Shown: one piece after another, positions 25,939 to 35,100 of the stretch
How positions within the stretch are numbered: position 1 is the first letter of the stretch
Layout: each line of letters opens with the position of its first letter
Source: Streptomyces sp. CB01249
GTDB taxonomy: Bacteria > Actinomycetota > Actinomycetes > Streptomycetales > Streptomycetaceae
Length of the DNA stretch: 64,000 bases
Assembly (NCBI RefSeq): GCF_001905735.1
Contig: NZ_LISW01000001.1
Location: forward strand, 1,458,801-1,522,800
Reading direction: 5' to 3'
Made by a program: the position numbers and the translations under genes
Notes under the pieces: model-generated
What the model was told of the DNA's origin: nothing
The model's input: the letters and a program-made list of their open reading frames with translations, nothing else
Databases searched by the model: none

Positions 25939-26565
25939 ATGGAGCGCACCACTGTCGCGTTACGGGCCCAGGATCCGATCTCGCAAGCCGGAGTGGCCAG
26001 CCAGTTGAGGGCGCGGCCCGAAGTGAACGTCGTGGACTGGAGTGAGGAGGGGCCCTGGCCCGATGTCGTCGTCATGGTCGTGGACGCCGTGGAAGAGGAC
26101 GTGCTGACGACTCTGCGCCACATCCAGCGGACCACCGACTGCCACGCCGTGCTCGTCACCACGGACATCGACGAACAGAAGCTGGTGAGCGCCGCGGAAT
26201 GCGGGGTCGTCGGGGTCATCAGGCGGGCCGAGTCCACCCCCGAGCACCTGGTGCACGTCATCGAGACGGTCGCCCGGGGTGAGGGGCACCTCCCGTCCGA
26301 CCTGCTCGGCCGACTCCTCGCGGAGGTCGGCCGGCTCCAGGGACAGGTCCTCGCACCACGCGGTCTGCACTTCACCGGGCTCGCTGCCCGCGAGGTGGAC
26401 GTCCTCCGCCTCGTCGCCGAGGGCTACGACACCGCCGACATCGCCACGAAGCTCGCCTACTCCGAACGCACCATCAAGAACGTCCTGCACTCCGTCATGA
26501 CCCGGCTGCAACTGCGCAACCGGTCCCACGCCGTGGCGTACGCGATGCGCCAGGGCCTGATCTGA
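25939..26565 (+). CDS. LuxR-family DNA-binding regulator of the eCIS locus
   Basis: 208 residues. The N-terminal half resembles a receiver domain that has lost clear phospho-acceptor geometry (VVVMVVDAVEEDVLTTLRHI is the likely position). The C-terminal LuxR helix-turn-helix is intact: LAAREVDVLRLVAEGYDTAD, then IATKLAYSERTIKNVLHSVM and LRNRSHAVAYAMRQ. It sits inside the injection-system locus, with repeats in its promoter region, and is followed by a hairpin terminator at 26594-26611. It most likely controls the locus. Confidence 0.88.
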   Translation: MERTTVALRAQDPISQAGVASQLRARPEVNVVDWSEEGPWPDVVVMVVDAVEEDVLTTLRHIQRTTDCHAVLVTTDIDEQKLVSAAECGVVGVIRRAESTPEHLVHVIETVARGEGHLPSDLLGRLLAEVGRLQGQVLAPRGLHFTGLAAREVDVLRLVAEGYDTADIATKLAYSERTIKNVLHSVMTRLQLRNRSHAVAYAMRQGLI

Positions 26566-26593
26566 CGCGGCCCGGCGCCACACGGCCCGGGCG

Positions 26594-26611
26594 GCTGCCC
26601 CAAAGGGCAGC
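26594..26611 (+). terminator. hairpin terminator after the LuxR gene
   Basis: GCTGCCC (26594-26600) and GGGCAGC (26605-26611) form a perfect 7-bp stem around the loop CAAA, 28 bases after the LuxR stop codon. No T-tract follows. It would separate the regulator from the secreted VWA protein gene. Confidence 0.55.
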
Positions 26612-26702
26612 GGACGCTACCCGCCGAAAAGCCTGACTTCCCGCTGTGCGCGCGGCGTGCGCGGGGGACCGTGTGGGCGCTGTTCTTCGGTGGGAGGTCC
26701 GG

Positions 26703-28793
26703 GTGCGGGGGAGAGAAGCTGTGCGGTGGATTCGGCCGGCTGGACGCCCACCCGGACCGGCCGGCGCGCGCCGTTCGGCGGCGCTCGCCCTGCTCCTGCT
26801 GGCCACCGCGTTCGTCCCGGGGCCGGGCCCGGCCGGTGCCGCGCCCGCCGTGCCCGTCCCCCCGGACCCGTGGGTCACCCCGGCGACCGTGCACGAGGCG
26901 CTCGACCCGGGCGGCTCGACCAGTGTCGACAAGTCGGTGCGTACGCCGGCGATCCCGCCGAAGCCCGAGGTCGTCCTGCTGGTGGACGGTACGGGGAGCA
27001 TGGAGAAGCCCATCGCGGACGTGCAGCAGAACCTGCCGGCCATCACCGAGAAGGTCCTTGCCGCGCAGCCCGAGTCGCGCTTCGCCGTCGCCACCTTCGG
27101 GGACCAGCAATTCGACCCCACGGGAGGGGAGTTCGAGGTCCTGCAGGGACTGACGAATGATCTCGGCAAGGTGCAGGACGGCGTCGACGCGCTGACGACG
27201 GACCGGGGCGCCTACAGCATGGGCCCCTCCGAGGACTGGATCAACGGACTCTGGCAGATCGCCAACGGAGCCGGTGGCGAGACGGTCTTCCGCGAGGGCT
27301 CCAACCCGGTGATCGTGCTGGTCAGCGACGCGTCCAGCCACTCACCGAGCGCAGGCCACACCATCGACGACACGATCTTCGCCCTCCAGGACAAGGGCGT
27401 ACGGGTCGTCGGCGTCGATGTGGACAGCGCTCTCGGCGACGGGCTCAACGGAACCGGCAACGCGCACAACCCCGACTACCCCGACCAGGTCGAGAACCCG
27501 CCGACCGACCCGGACCAGGCCACCCGCATCATCGAAGCCACCCAGGGCCGGCTCCTGGAGGGCATCCAGGGTGACCAGGTGGCCCAGGCCATCGTCGACG
27601 GCATGGACAACCTCCCCACGTCCGTCGGCTACCAGCTCAGCGGCTGCAGTCCCTACCTCACCGTCGCGCTCGACCCGCCCACCCGCCGGGTGACCAGCGG
27701 CGAGACCGCCCACTTCGCCGAGACCATCGACGTCGCGGCCGACGCCCCGCAGGGCGCCCGGCTCACCTGCACCGTCCAGTTCCTGCTCGGCCCGCAGATC
27801 CCGGGCACGGACCGACTCGCCCCCACGGCCGCGCCCGACCCCGACTTCCAGCAGAAGATCACCATCGACGTGAACGACGTCGACGCCCCGATCGTCACCG
27901 TGGACGACCGCATCGCCCGGGCGGACGACGCGGACGGTACGAGGATCAGCTACTGGGCGACCGCCAAGGACGCCCACGACGGCCGCCTCCCCGTCACCTG
28001 CACCCCCGCGTCCGGCTCCCTCTTCCCGATCGGCTTCACCACGGTCACCTGCACCGCCACCGACTCGGCGGGCAACACCGCCACCGACACCGCCGAGTTC
28101 CAGGTGCTGCCCGCGCCCCCGGCGCCGCTGCCCCCGCCACCCGCGACGGACATCGCCGTCACGACCGACCTCAGCCCCGCCCGTACCTACATCGGCCGAC
28201 AGACCCACGCCCGGTTCACCGTGACCAACGCGGGCCCCGACACCGCCAGGGACGTCGTCCTCGCCACGAGCTGGCCGAAGCCCGGCAGCACGAAGGGCCG
28301 CACGCTGACCTCCCTCGGCCGCTGCACGGCCGCCGCCCCCTGCACCATCCCGCCCGGCGGCCGGATCGAGGTGACGCAGACCGGCACCTACCGTGAACCG
28401 ATCACCGGGGACGTGCGCGCCACCGTGAGCGGCAATCTGGGCGAACTGCACCCCGTCAACAACCAGGACACGGAACGGCTGCGCGTCCTCAAGCCCTCCC
28501 TCACCGTCACCCCGCAGGTCGCCAAACCCGGCCAGCCCGTCGTGGCGCGCGGCAAGGACTACCCGCCGGGCGAGACCGTACGCCTGACCTGGAACACCGG
28601 CATCACCGCGGACCGCACCGGCGTACGCGTGGGCCGCGACGGCACCTTCGAGGTCCAGGTGCTGGTGCTGCGCAAGGACACCCTCGGCCCCCGCGTCCTG
28701 CGCGCGGACATCACCGGGCTTCCCCGGCTCCAGAAACCCGTCCTGGTCGTCCAGCGCAACCTTCAGCCACCGGACTTCAAGGGCCGTACGTGA
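26703..28793 (+). CDS. secreted VWA / HYR-domain protein within the eCIS locus
   Basis: 696 residues from GTG 26703, chosen because GGGAGG lies just upstream and the product then begins with a clean signal peptide (basic residues 2-24, hydrophobic SAALALLLLATAF, cleavage near GAA at 45-47). Domains: a von Willebrand A domain at about 90-300 with the MIDAS-like DGTGS at 95-99, a HYR-type beta domain (TRISYWATAKDAHDGRLPV) near 400-470, a Pro-rich spacer, then a DUF11-like repeat (TVTNAGPDTARDVVLAT) and an Ig-like end (ARGKDYPPGETVRLTWN). No membrane anchor or sortase signal is visible. It ends 16 bases before the Pvc16-like gene. Confidence 0.75.
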   Translation: MRGREAVRWIRPAGRPPGPAGARRSAALALLLLATAFVPGPGPAGAAPAVPVPPDPWVTPATVHEALDPGGSTSVDKSVRTPAIPPKPEVVLLVDGTGSMEKPIADVQQNLPAITEKVLAAQPESRFAVATFGDQQFDPTGGEFEVLQGLTNDLGKVQDGVDALTTDRGAYSMGPSEDWINGLWQIANGAGGETVFREGSNPVIVLVSDASSHSPSAGHTIDDTIFALQDKGVRVVGVDVDSALGDGLNGTGNAHNPDYPDQVENPPTDPDQATRIIEATQGRLLEGIQGDQVAQAIVDGMDNLPTSVGYQLSGCSPYLTVALDPPTRRVTSGETAHFAETIDVAADAPQGARLTCTVQFLLGPQIPGTDRLAPTAAPDPDFQQKITIDVNDVDAPIVTVDDRIARADDADGTRISYWATAKDAHDGRLPVTCTPASGSLFPIGFTTVTCTATDSAGNTATDTAEFQVLPAPPAPLPPPPATDIAVTTDLSPARTYIGRQTHARFTVTNAGPDTARDVVLATSWPKPGSTKGRTLTSLGRCTAAAPCTIPPGGRIEVTQTGTYREPITGDVRATVSGNLGELHPVNNQDTERLRVLKPSLTVTPQVAKPGQPVVARGKDYPPGETVRLTWNTGITADRTGVRVGRDGTFEVQVLVLRKDTLGPRVLRADITGLPRLQKPVLVVQRNLQPPDFKGRT

Positions 28794-28809
28794 GAGGGGC
28801 GGGCACCAG

Positions 28810-29559
28810 GTGATCCACGAGGTGGACGACGTACTCCGGTCCCTGATCCGGGCGGAGGTGCTCGGCGGCGGCCAGATCACGGTCGTCTTCGACGCCCCCA
28901 CCCGGGAGTGGGCCGCCAAGGTCAACGCCCCCATGGTCAACCTCTATCTGTACGACATCCGCGAGGACATGCGGCGCCGCGAGCGCGGCCTGCACAACGA
29001 GTACGACGAACGCGGCGCCGTCGTGGCACGCCGCCGCCCGCCGCGCTACTTCAAGCTCTCGTACCTGATCACGGCGTGGACCAAGCGCCCGGAGGACGAA
29101 CACCGGCTGCTCTCCTCCCTGCTCGCCTGCCTGCTCGGATACGAGGCCCTGCCCCCGGAGCGCCTGGCCGGTTCCCTCGCCGGGATCGGGGCCGCCGTCC
29201 CGATGTCGATCGCCCTGCCCCCGCCGGAGGACCGCTCCTTCGCCGATGTGTGGAGCGCGCTCGGCGGCGAACTGAAGCCGTCGCTCGACCTGGTGGTGAG
29301 CGTGCCCGTGACCGCCTCGCCGACGTACCCGGCGGGACCACCGGTCGGCGACGAGGGCCTGCACGCACGGTTCGGCGACATGCCGGAATCCCCGGAGCCG
29401 GAGTGGGGCGCTCCGCGCGGTCTGCCGGTGTACGGAAGCCGTCCCGGCCGTCCGGTACGGGAGGAGCCCGTAGCCTCCGCGGCGCGGCGGGGACTGGGGC
29501 TGCGGATCACCGAGACGCGCGCGGCCACTGACGCGACGACGGAGGACCCCACCGCATGA
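28810..29559 (+). CDS. eCIS Pvc16-like tail-terminator protein (DUF4255)
   Basis: 249 residues from GTG 28810. The first about 190 residues match the Pvc16/DUF4255 pattern: VIHEVDDVLRSLIRAEVL, PMVNLYLYDIREDMRRRERG, and PPRYFKLSYLITAWTKRPED EHRLLSSLL. In contractile particles this protein caps the distal end of the tube/sheath. The Pro/Gly-rich C-terminal 60 residues are probably disordered. Its stop overlaps the start of the AAA+ ATPase gene by four bases. Confidence 0.85.
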   Translation: MIHEVDDVLRSLIRAEVLGGGQITVVFDAPTREWAAKVNAPMVNLYLYDIREDMRRRERGLHNEYDERGAVVARRRPPRYFKLSYLITAWTKRPEDEHRLLSSLLACLLGYEALPPERLAGSLAGIGAAVPMSIALPPPEDRSFADVWSALGGELKPSLDLVVSVPVTASPTYPAGPPVGDEGLHARFGDMPESPEPEWGAPRGLPVYGSRPGRPVREEPVASAARRGLGLRITETRAATDATTEDPTA

Positions 29560-31613
29560 CGTCCCCGGGCCGCCCCGACGACGACCTGAACCTGCGCCAC
29601 CTCCTCGCCCGGGCGACCGCCGTCGAGCAACGCGTCCGCCGCGCGGTGGAGGCCCGGCAGCGCACGGATCCGGACCCCGAGGACGCGTTCCGGGGCCTGT
29701 ATCTGACGGACGAGAACATCGCCCGGCTGCTGGACGAGGAGGGGGCGCGGGGGTTTCCGGACCCGGTCGGGGAGGAGGGCGGGGCCGCTGGGCCCTCCCG
29801 GCTCACCGCTCTGGAATCGGACTTCGAGCTCACCCCGCTCGACACCGAGATCCTGCTCATCGCGCTCGTACCCGACCTGGACGACCGCTTCGAGGCGTTC
29901 TACGGGTACCTCAACGACGACGTGACCCGGCGGCGCCCGTCCATCGGCCTGGCGCTCGGCCTGTGCGGGGTGTCCCCGGCCGACGCCGTCGCCCGCGGCC
30001 GGCTGGCGGCGGCCGCCCCGCTCCGGGACGCCGGGCTGCTGCTCGCCGAGGACTTGGACCGCCCCTTCCTCAGCCGGGCGCTGCGCGTGCCGGACCGGGT
30101 CACGGCGCATCTGCTCGGCGACGACACGAGGGATCCGCGTCTCGCGGACGTCGTGGCGCCCTGGGCGGCGGTCTCGGGCGTCGGCGACCCGGCGGCCCTG
30201 GCCCGGGTCCTGGCCGGTGGCGTCCCGCTGGTCTACCTGGGCGAGGACCAGGGCGGCGCGGGCACGGCCCTGGCCGCGTCGGCACTGGAGCGGGCGGGCC
30301 GGAGGGTCCTCGGCGTCGACCTCGCCCGCCTGGCGGCGGACCCGGCTCCCGCCGACGCCGTACGCGCCCTGGTCCGCGAGGCGCGGCTGACCGGGGCGGG
30401 CCTGGTCTGCGCTCCGCTGGACGCGGTGTCCCGCGAACACCCCGCTCTGTTACGCCTCCTGACGGCCACCTCGGTACCGACGGTGTTGGTGGGCCGGGTG
30501 CCGTGGGACGCCTCTTGGTCCACGGTGCCGCCGCTGCTGGTGCACGCCCCGAGGGTGGAGCCGTCGGCGCGCGGGGCGCTGTGGAGCGAGGCGTACCGGC
30601 GTACGGGGTCGGGCGCTGTGCCTGCCGGGGTCGACCCGGACCACCTCCTGGCGCCGTTCCTTCTGACGCCGGAGCAGGTCCGGGGGGCGGCCCTGAGCGC
30701 CGCGCAGACGGCCCGGCTCGACGGCGGGGCCCTCACCCCGGACCATGTGCGCCAGGGGGCCCGCGCCCAGAACGCGGCCGGTCTTGACCGCCTGGCCCGC
30801 CGCATCGAACCCACGGTGACCTGGGACGACCTGGTCCTCCCACCCGACGCCCACGCCCAGCTCCGCGAACTGACCGCCCGCGCCCGGCACCGTGACCGGG
30901 TGCTGGGGGAGTGGGCGATGCGGCCGGGCGGGGGCCGGGGGCGCGGGGTCTCGGCGCTCTTCGCGGGGGACTCCGGCACCGGCAAGACCATGTCGGCGGA
31001 GGTGATCGCGGCGGACCTCGGTCTCGACCTCTACACGGTGGACCTGGCGACGGTGATCGACAAGTACGTGGGCGAGACCGAGAAGAACCTGGAACGCATC
31101 TTCACGGAGGCGGCGGGGGTCAACGGGGTCCTGCTCTTCGACGAGGCGGACGCGATTTTCGGGAAGCGCTCGGATGTGAAGGACGCGCACGACCGCTACG
31201 CGAACGTGGAGAGCGCGTACCTCCTCCAGCGCATGGAGTCCTTCGACGGCCTGGCGATCCTCGCCACCAACCTCCGCGCCAACCTGGACGACGCCTTCAC
31301 CCGCCGCCTGGACCTGGTCGTGGACTTCCCGGTCCCGGACCCGGAACAACGCCTGACGCTCTGGGACCGCTGCCTGGGCCCGACGCTCCCCCGCGCCGCG
31401 GACCTGGACCTCCCCTTCTGCGCCGAGAACTTCGAGCTGGCGGGCGGCAACATCCGCTCGATCGCGGTGACGGCGGCGTACTTGGCGGCGGACACGGGCG
31501 GCGAGGTGACGATGGCGACGCTGATCCACGCGGTCCAGCGCGAGTACCAAAAACTGGGCCGCCTGACGCTGGCTTCGGAATTCGGGCCGTATCTGGACTT
31601 GGCCCAAGGGTGA
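29556..31613 (+). CDS. AAA+ ATPase of the eCIS (Pvc15-like)
   Basis: 685 residues. The N-terminal about 400 residues are a helical/winged-helix region (LTALESDFELTPLDTEILLI, then a degenerate nucleotide-fold). The C-terminal AAA+ core has Walker A GDSGTGKT (residues 471-478, Lys477), Walker B LLFDEADAIFG (Asp529, Glu530), and the arginine-rich DAFTRRLDLVVDFP. Pvc15-type ATPases are needed for particle assembly or effector loading. It is followed after 12 bases by the convergent candidate immunity gene. Confidence 0.9.
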   Translation: MTSPGRPDDDLNLRHLLARATAVEQRVRRAVEARQRTDPDPEDAFRGLYLTDENIARLLDEEGARGFPDPVGEEGGAAGPSRLTALESDFELTPLDTEILLIALVPDLDDRFEAFYGYLNDDVTRRRPSIGLALGLCGVSPADAVARGRLAAAAPLRDAGLLLAEDLDRPFLSRALRVPDRVTAHLLGDDTRDPRLADVVAPWAAVSGVGDPAALARVLAGGVPLVYLGEDQGGAGTALAASALERAGRRVLGVDLARLAADPAPADAVRALVREARLTGAGLVCAPLDAVSREHPALLRLLTATSVPTVLVGRVPWDASWSTVPPLLVHAPRVEPSARGALWSEAYRRTGSGAVPAGVDPDHLLAPFLLTPEQVRGAALSAAQTARLDGGALTPDHVRQGARAQNAAGLDRLARRIEPTVTWDDLVLPPDAHAQLRELTARARHRDRVLGEWAMRPGGGRGRGVSALFAGDSGTGKTMSAEVIAADLGLDLYTVDLATVIDKYVGETEKNLERIFTEAAGVNGVLLFDEADAIFGKRSDVKDAHDRYANVESAYLLQRMESFDGLAILATNLRANLDDAFTRRLDLVVDFPVPDPEQRLTLWDRCLGPTLPRAADLDLPFCAENFELAGGNIRSIAVTAAYLAADTGGEVTMATLIHAVQREYQKLGRLTLASEFGPYLDLAQG

Positions 31614-31625
31614 GGCCGCCCCGGT

Positions 31626-32186
31626 TCAGTGCGCCGGGTTGCCGAGTTCGCGGGTCGCGGCCCAGTCAAGCCGATGCGGGTTGAACGTGGGCTCCGTGAA
31701 GGCGCGGGTTGCCACGGGCGTGCCGGGGTCGCTGAGTTCGGCACCCTGCACGTGGGTCCACTGAACCGGTGGCGCCGGCTTGAGGATTTCGGCGGCGTAT
31801 TGTGCGATGATTTTGGGCTTTCCGCCGACGTCCTGAGTGAACAACTGGAGTTCGTACGCTCCCGTGATGGTGGGGCCTGCCCCCGAGACGTATCCGCAGA
31901 ACATGGTGTCCCGCTCCTTGTGTTTGAACTCCACGACCATGAAAAGTATGCGGCGGGCCACTTGGTCAAGGGTCTGCGCGTACTCCTCCAATTCGGCATC
32001 GGTGTATCCGGGGCGGCGTCCGATGACGGAGAACATGGGGGATTCGGGAGTGGACAGGAAGTGGTTTTCACTGACCCTTCGACGCTCGCTCAGGATTTCG
32101 TCACCTTCGCTTCGTAAGGCTGTCGCTTCGGCGTACTCAGCGTCCAGATAGGAGTTGATGAATTCCGTGGCCTGGTCAAGATCCAT
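31626..32186 (-). CDS. candidate immunity protein for the adjacent eCIS-linked toxin
   Basis: 186 residues from ATG 32186, which lies inside the 3' end of the toxin gene (11-bp overlap), so expression is coupled. The protein is acidic, without signal peptide or membrane helix: a helical N-terminus (MDLDQATEFINSYLDAEYAE) and a beta-rich second half (AYELQLFTQDVGGKPKIIAQ). This layout is reminiscent of NTF2-like immunity proteins, but the fold is a guess. Codon use is less G/C-biased than its neighbours; I counted 32 G/C in the 60 bases from 31801. Position directly downstream of a nuclease-tipped toxin is the main argument for immunity. Confidence 0.6.
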   Translation of the reverse strand: MDLDQATEFINSYLDAEYAEATALRSEGDEILSERRRVSENHFLSTPESPMFSVIGRRPGYTDAELEEYAQTLDQVARRILFMVVEFKHKERDTMFCGYVSGAGPTITGAYELQLFTQDVGGKPKIIAQYAAEILKPAPPVQWTHVQGAELSDPGTPVATRAFTEPTFNPHRLDWAATRELGNPAH

Positions 32187-35100
32187 TGCTCGTCACCTCA
32201 CGTTTGAGGAAGAGGAAATCATCGGGTCCTATGGTTGTCTTCCGGGGTCCGGAAGGTGCACCCATGGGGCCGGAAATCTTCCACTCGTATTCGGTCTCCA
32301 TCACCCTTCGGGCTGGTTCTTTGAACATGGATTTGATCATGTCGCTCAGCTCCTTCTCGGCTGCGGCGTCGCCGCTCTGGAAGTCGGGAAGGGAACGAAT
32401 CTTGTTTTCGAAGTAATCCTTGAGGAGTTCGCCGAACGTGATCGTCACGGTGAGGTCGAGGGAAACCTCGCCGACCCGTGCCGGATCTCCCGCGAACACG
32501 GCTACTTCCGTCTCGATCCGGCGTTCGGCCGCGCGCATGGTCACCTGGTTGTATGTGTCACTGGTGGTGACGATGTTGAGACCATCCCGGTATCCGGAGC
32601 CGCCGAAGATGTCTGCGACAGCGTGCGACCGGTTGAAGTCCTCCCCTCCTATGTAGCCGGGGGAGTTCTGTGTGACGCCGCGAGGGTCGCCTTCGGGCTT
32701 CAGTTGGAGGTCGAAACCCTCCACTTTGAGCTGGGTATCGCGACTTGGATCGGTCTCGGTGATCCTGAACTGCTTCCCGGCGCGAGTGGTGTACGTCGTG
32801 ATCCGCCGCTCGCTGTTTCCATCCAGATGGATGCGCTCCGGGTAGTAGTTGGTGTGCTCGGACTTGCCCGCGGAAGGGAGGTCGAGGCGGCCGTAGGGTC
32901 CTATGTCCTGCTGATACGAGTGGGACCCGAGCTCGTTGAGTTGCTCGACCAGGCCGGCGTTGTTCGTACCGCCGGGGTCGACCTGCCGAACCTTCGTCAG
33001 CCCCTTGTTCTTCAGTTCCTCGGGCACGGGGGGCCCGAGTTTTTCCAGGAACTTCTTCTTCGCAGGGCTTCCGATCCTTCGGAACGTGTACCAGTGGAAG
33101 TTCCCGGACTTCTTGAACTCATTCGATGTGAAGTAGGGCGTCAGTGCTTTCTGGAAGTCTGTGGTTTCAGTGAGCTGGTAAGCACCCTGTGTGGTGCTGT
33201 CGATGTCATTTCTGGCCCACAGCGGGGAGGATTCACCGCCACTCGTCTGCACCTTCACCTTGGTTATGTAGAGCCTCCACCACTCGTCGTGCGCCGACTT
33301 GGCGTACTTCTCGGCTGCATCCGGGAGGCTTTCCTGGACCTTCTTGAGGGCTTCTTCCTCGGTCACGGGGCGGGGGGCGCGAGTTCCGCGTGTGCTTGTC
33401 GGATTGACCTTTCCGCGTACGGACCAGCGCTCCCCGTCTTCGACGGGTTCGAGCGACTTCATGCCGTAGCGTGCGCGGATGCCCGCCAGAACGGGTGTGA
33501 GGGCACGGCGTCCGACTGGCCGGTCGCTGAACCTGTTGAGTGCGGCGACAGCGGCGTCCAGGCCCTTGTCCAGGCGCTTCTGCTTGCCCTGCGGACTGTC
33601 GTCCCGGCCCGGCGCTTTGCCCTTGAGCTTGTTCCAGAGCGCCTTGCCCTTTTTGGCGATGAAGTTGACGATCTTGTCGATCGCTCGGTTCACCGGGCGG
33701 GATACCGCGTGGAAGACGGACTTGACCTTTGCGGCGAGGCTGCCGATTCCCAGGAGGGAGGCGAGGAAGCCGATCAGGAGGGGGACGCTGGCGGCGAGGG
33801 CGGATTCGACCATCTTGGGGACGCCGGCCTTGCCGCCGTTGGCTATGGCCACCACCGCGTCCAGGACCGAGTTGACGAACTCCACGATCTGGGAGCCCTG
33901 GTTCACCACGAACGTGACGATGTCGATGATTCCCTTGACCGCGCGGACGAATGCGGAGGCGGGGTTCAGGAGGGAGAGGATCCAGGTGATGCCGGCGATG
34001 ATGACCGTGGGGATCAGGTAGCTCGTCAGCTTTTCCAGGATCGTGGACTTGAGGTCGCCCGCCTCCTCCTGGATCTCTTTGACCGCGCCGGCCGGGCCCT
34101 CCCGGGCGATGTTCTGGGCGACCGGGACCGAGGACTCGACCGCCGTCATCGCCTGGTCGGGGACGCCCTTGCGGGTCACCCGGGCCCGGATGTTGGCCCA
34201 GGTCAGGCCCAGGAGCGAGCCGATCAGTTGGATGATGCCCTTCATGTCGAACTTCTGGGGGAGTTCGAGGCCCGCCTTCACCGCCGTGCCGAGCAGCCAC
34301 GACACGACCCCGGTCTTCAGGTGGCCGGCGATGTTCGTCAGGAAGAGATTCAGACCCGCGCCGACGGCCGACACCAGGTTGCCCAGGAAGCCGATGGGGT
34401 CCTTGATGATCTTCATGATCGCGCCGGCGGCCTTGGCAAGGATGTCCAGGAGGAGGTTTTTCAGCTCGTTGATGGTTTTTATCGCGCCGACAATCGCGTC
34501 CTTCGCCTTGTCGATCAGACCCTTATTGGCCTCCTGGAGTTTCTTGATCTCCTCGTCGACCTTGTTGAGCGCCGCCGTATATTTCTGGGCCAGGTCCTGG
34601 ACCAGCTGTTCTGATTTCTCGTTGACCGACGCTTCCAGGTCGTCGAATTTCCCCGCGAAGTCCTTCGCGGCCTCCTCGCCGAACTGCTTCAGGTCGGCGG
34701 GGAGTTTGTCGACCTCCGCCTTCAGCTCGCCCCGGCCCTTCGCGATCCGGGCCTTCGCCCTGCCCAGTTCGGTGCCGATGATGTCGGCGACCGATGAGAT
34801 CACCGTCTGCATCTGGGAGACGTACAGCTTGCGGGCCTCCTGGTAGAGGTTGTTCGCCTCCTCAGGCAGGCCCGCGAACTTGTCCTTCACCCAGCGGGCC
34901 TTGCCGGTCCAGCCGGAGTACCGCTTGTCCTTGTACTGCTTCATCCGGCGCTTGTGGTCCGCCGTGAACGCGTCCCGGGCCGCCTTCTCCCCGGAGGTGA
35001 ACGCCGCGTCGACCTTCTTGTCCAGGCCGGACAGCGTCGCCTCGACGTCCTTCTTCGTGCCGTCGTAGACCCTCTGGAGCTTCGCCGTGACCTCGGCGCG

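Noticed and set aside
26646..26702. Longer start of the VWA protein
   Set aside because: The extra 19 residues would displace the signal peptide; GTG 26703 follows GGGAGG.
32155..34614. 819-codon plus-strand frame opposite the toxin
   Set aside because: Antisense to the well-supported toxin gene; hydrophobic and Val/Leu-rich as expected from reading the complement of Lys/Asp/Glu codons.
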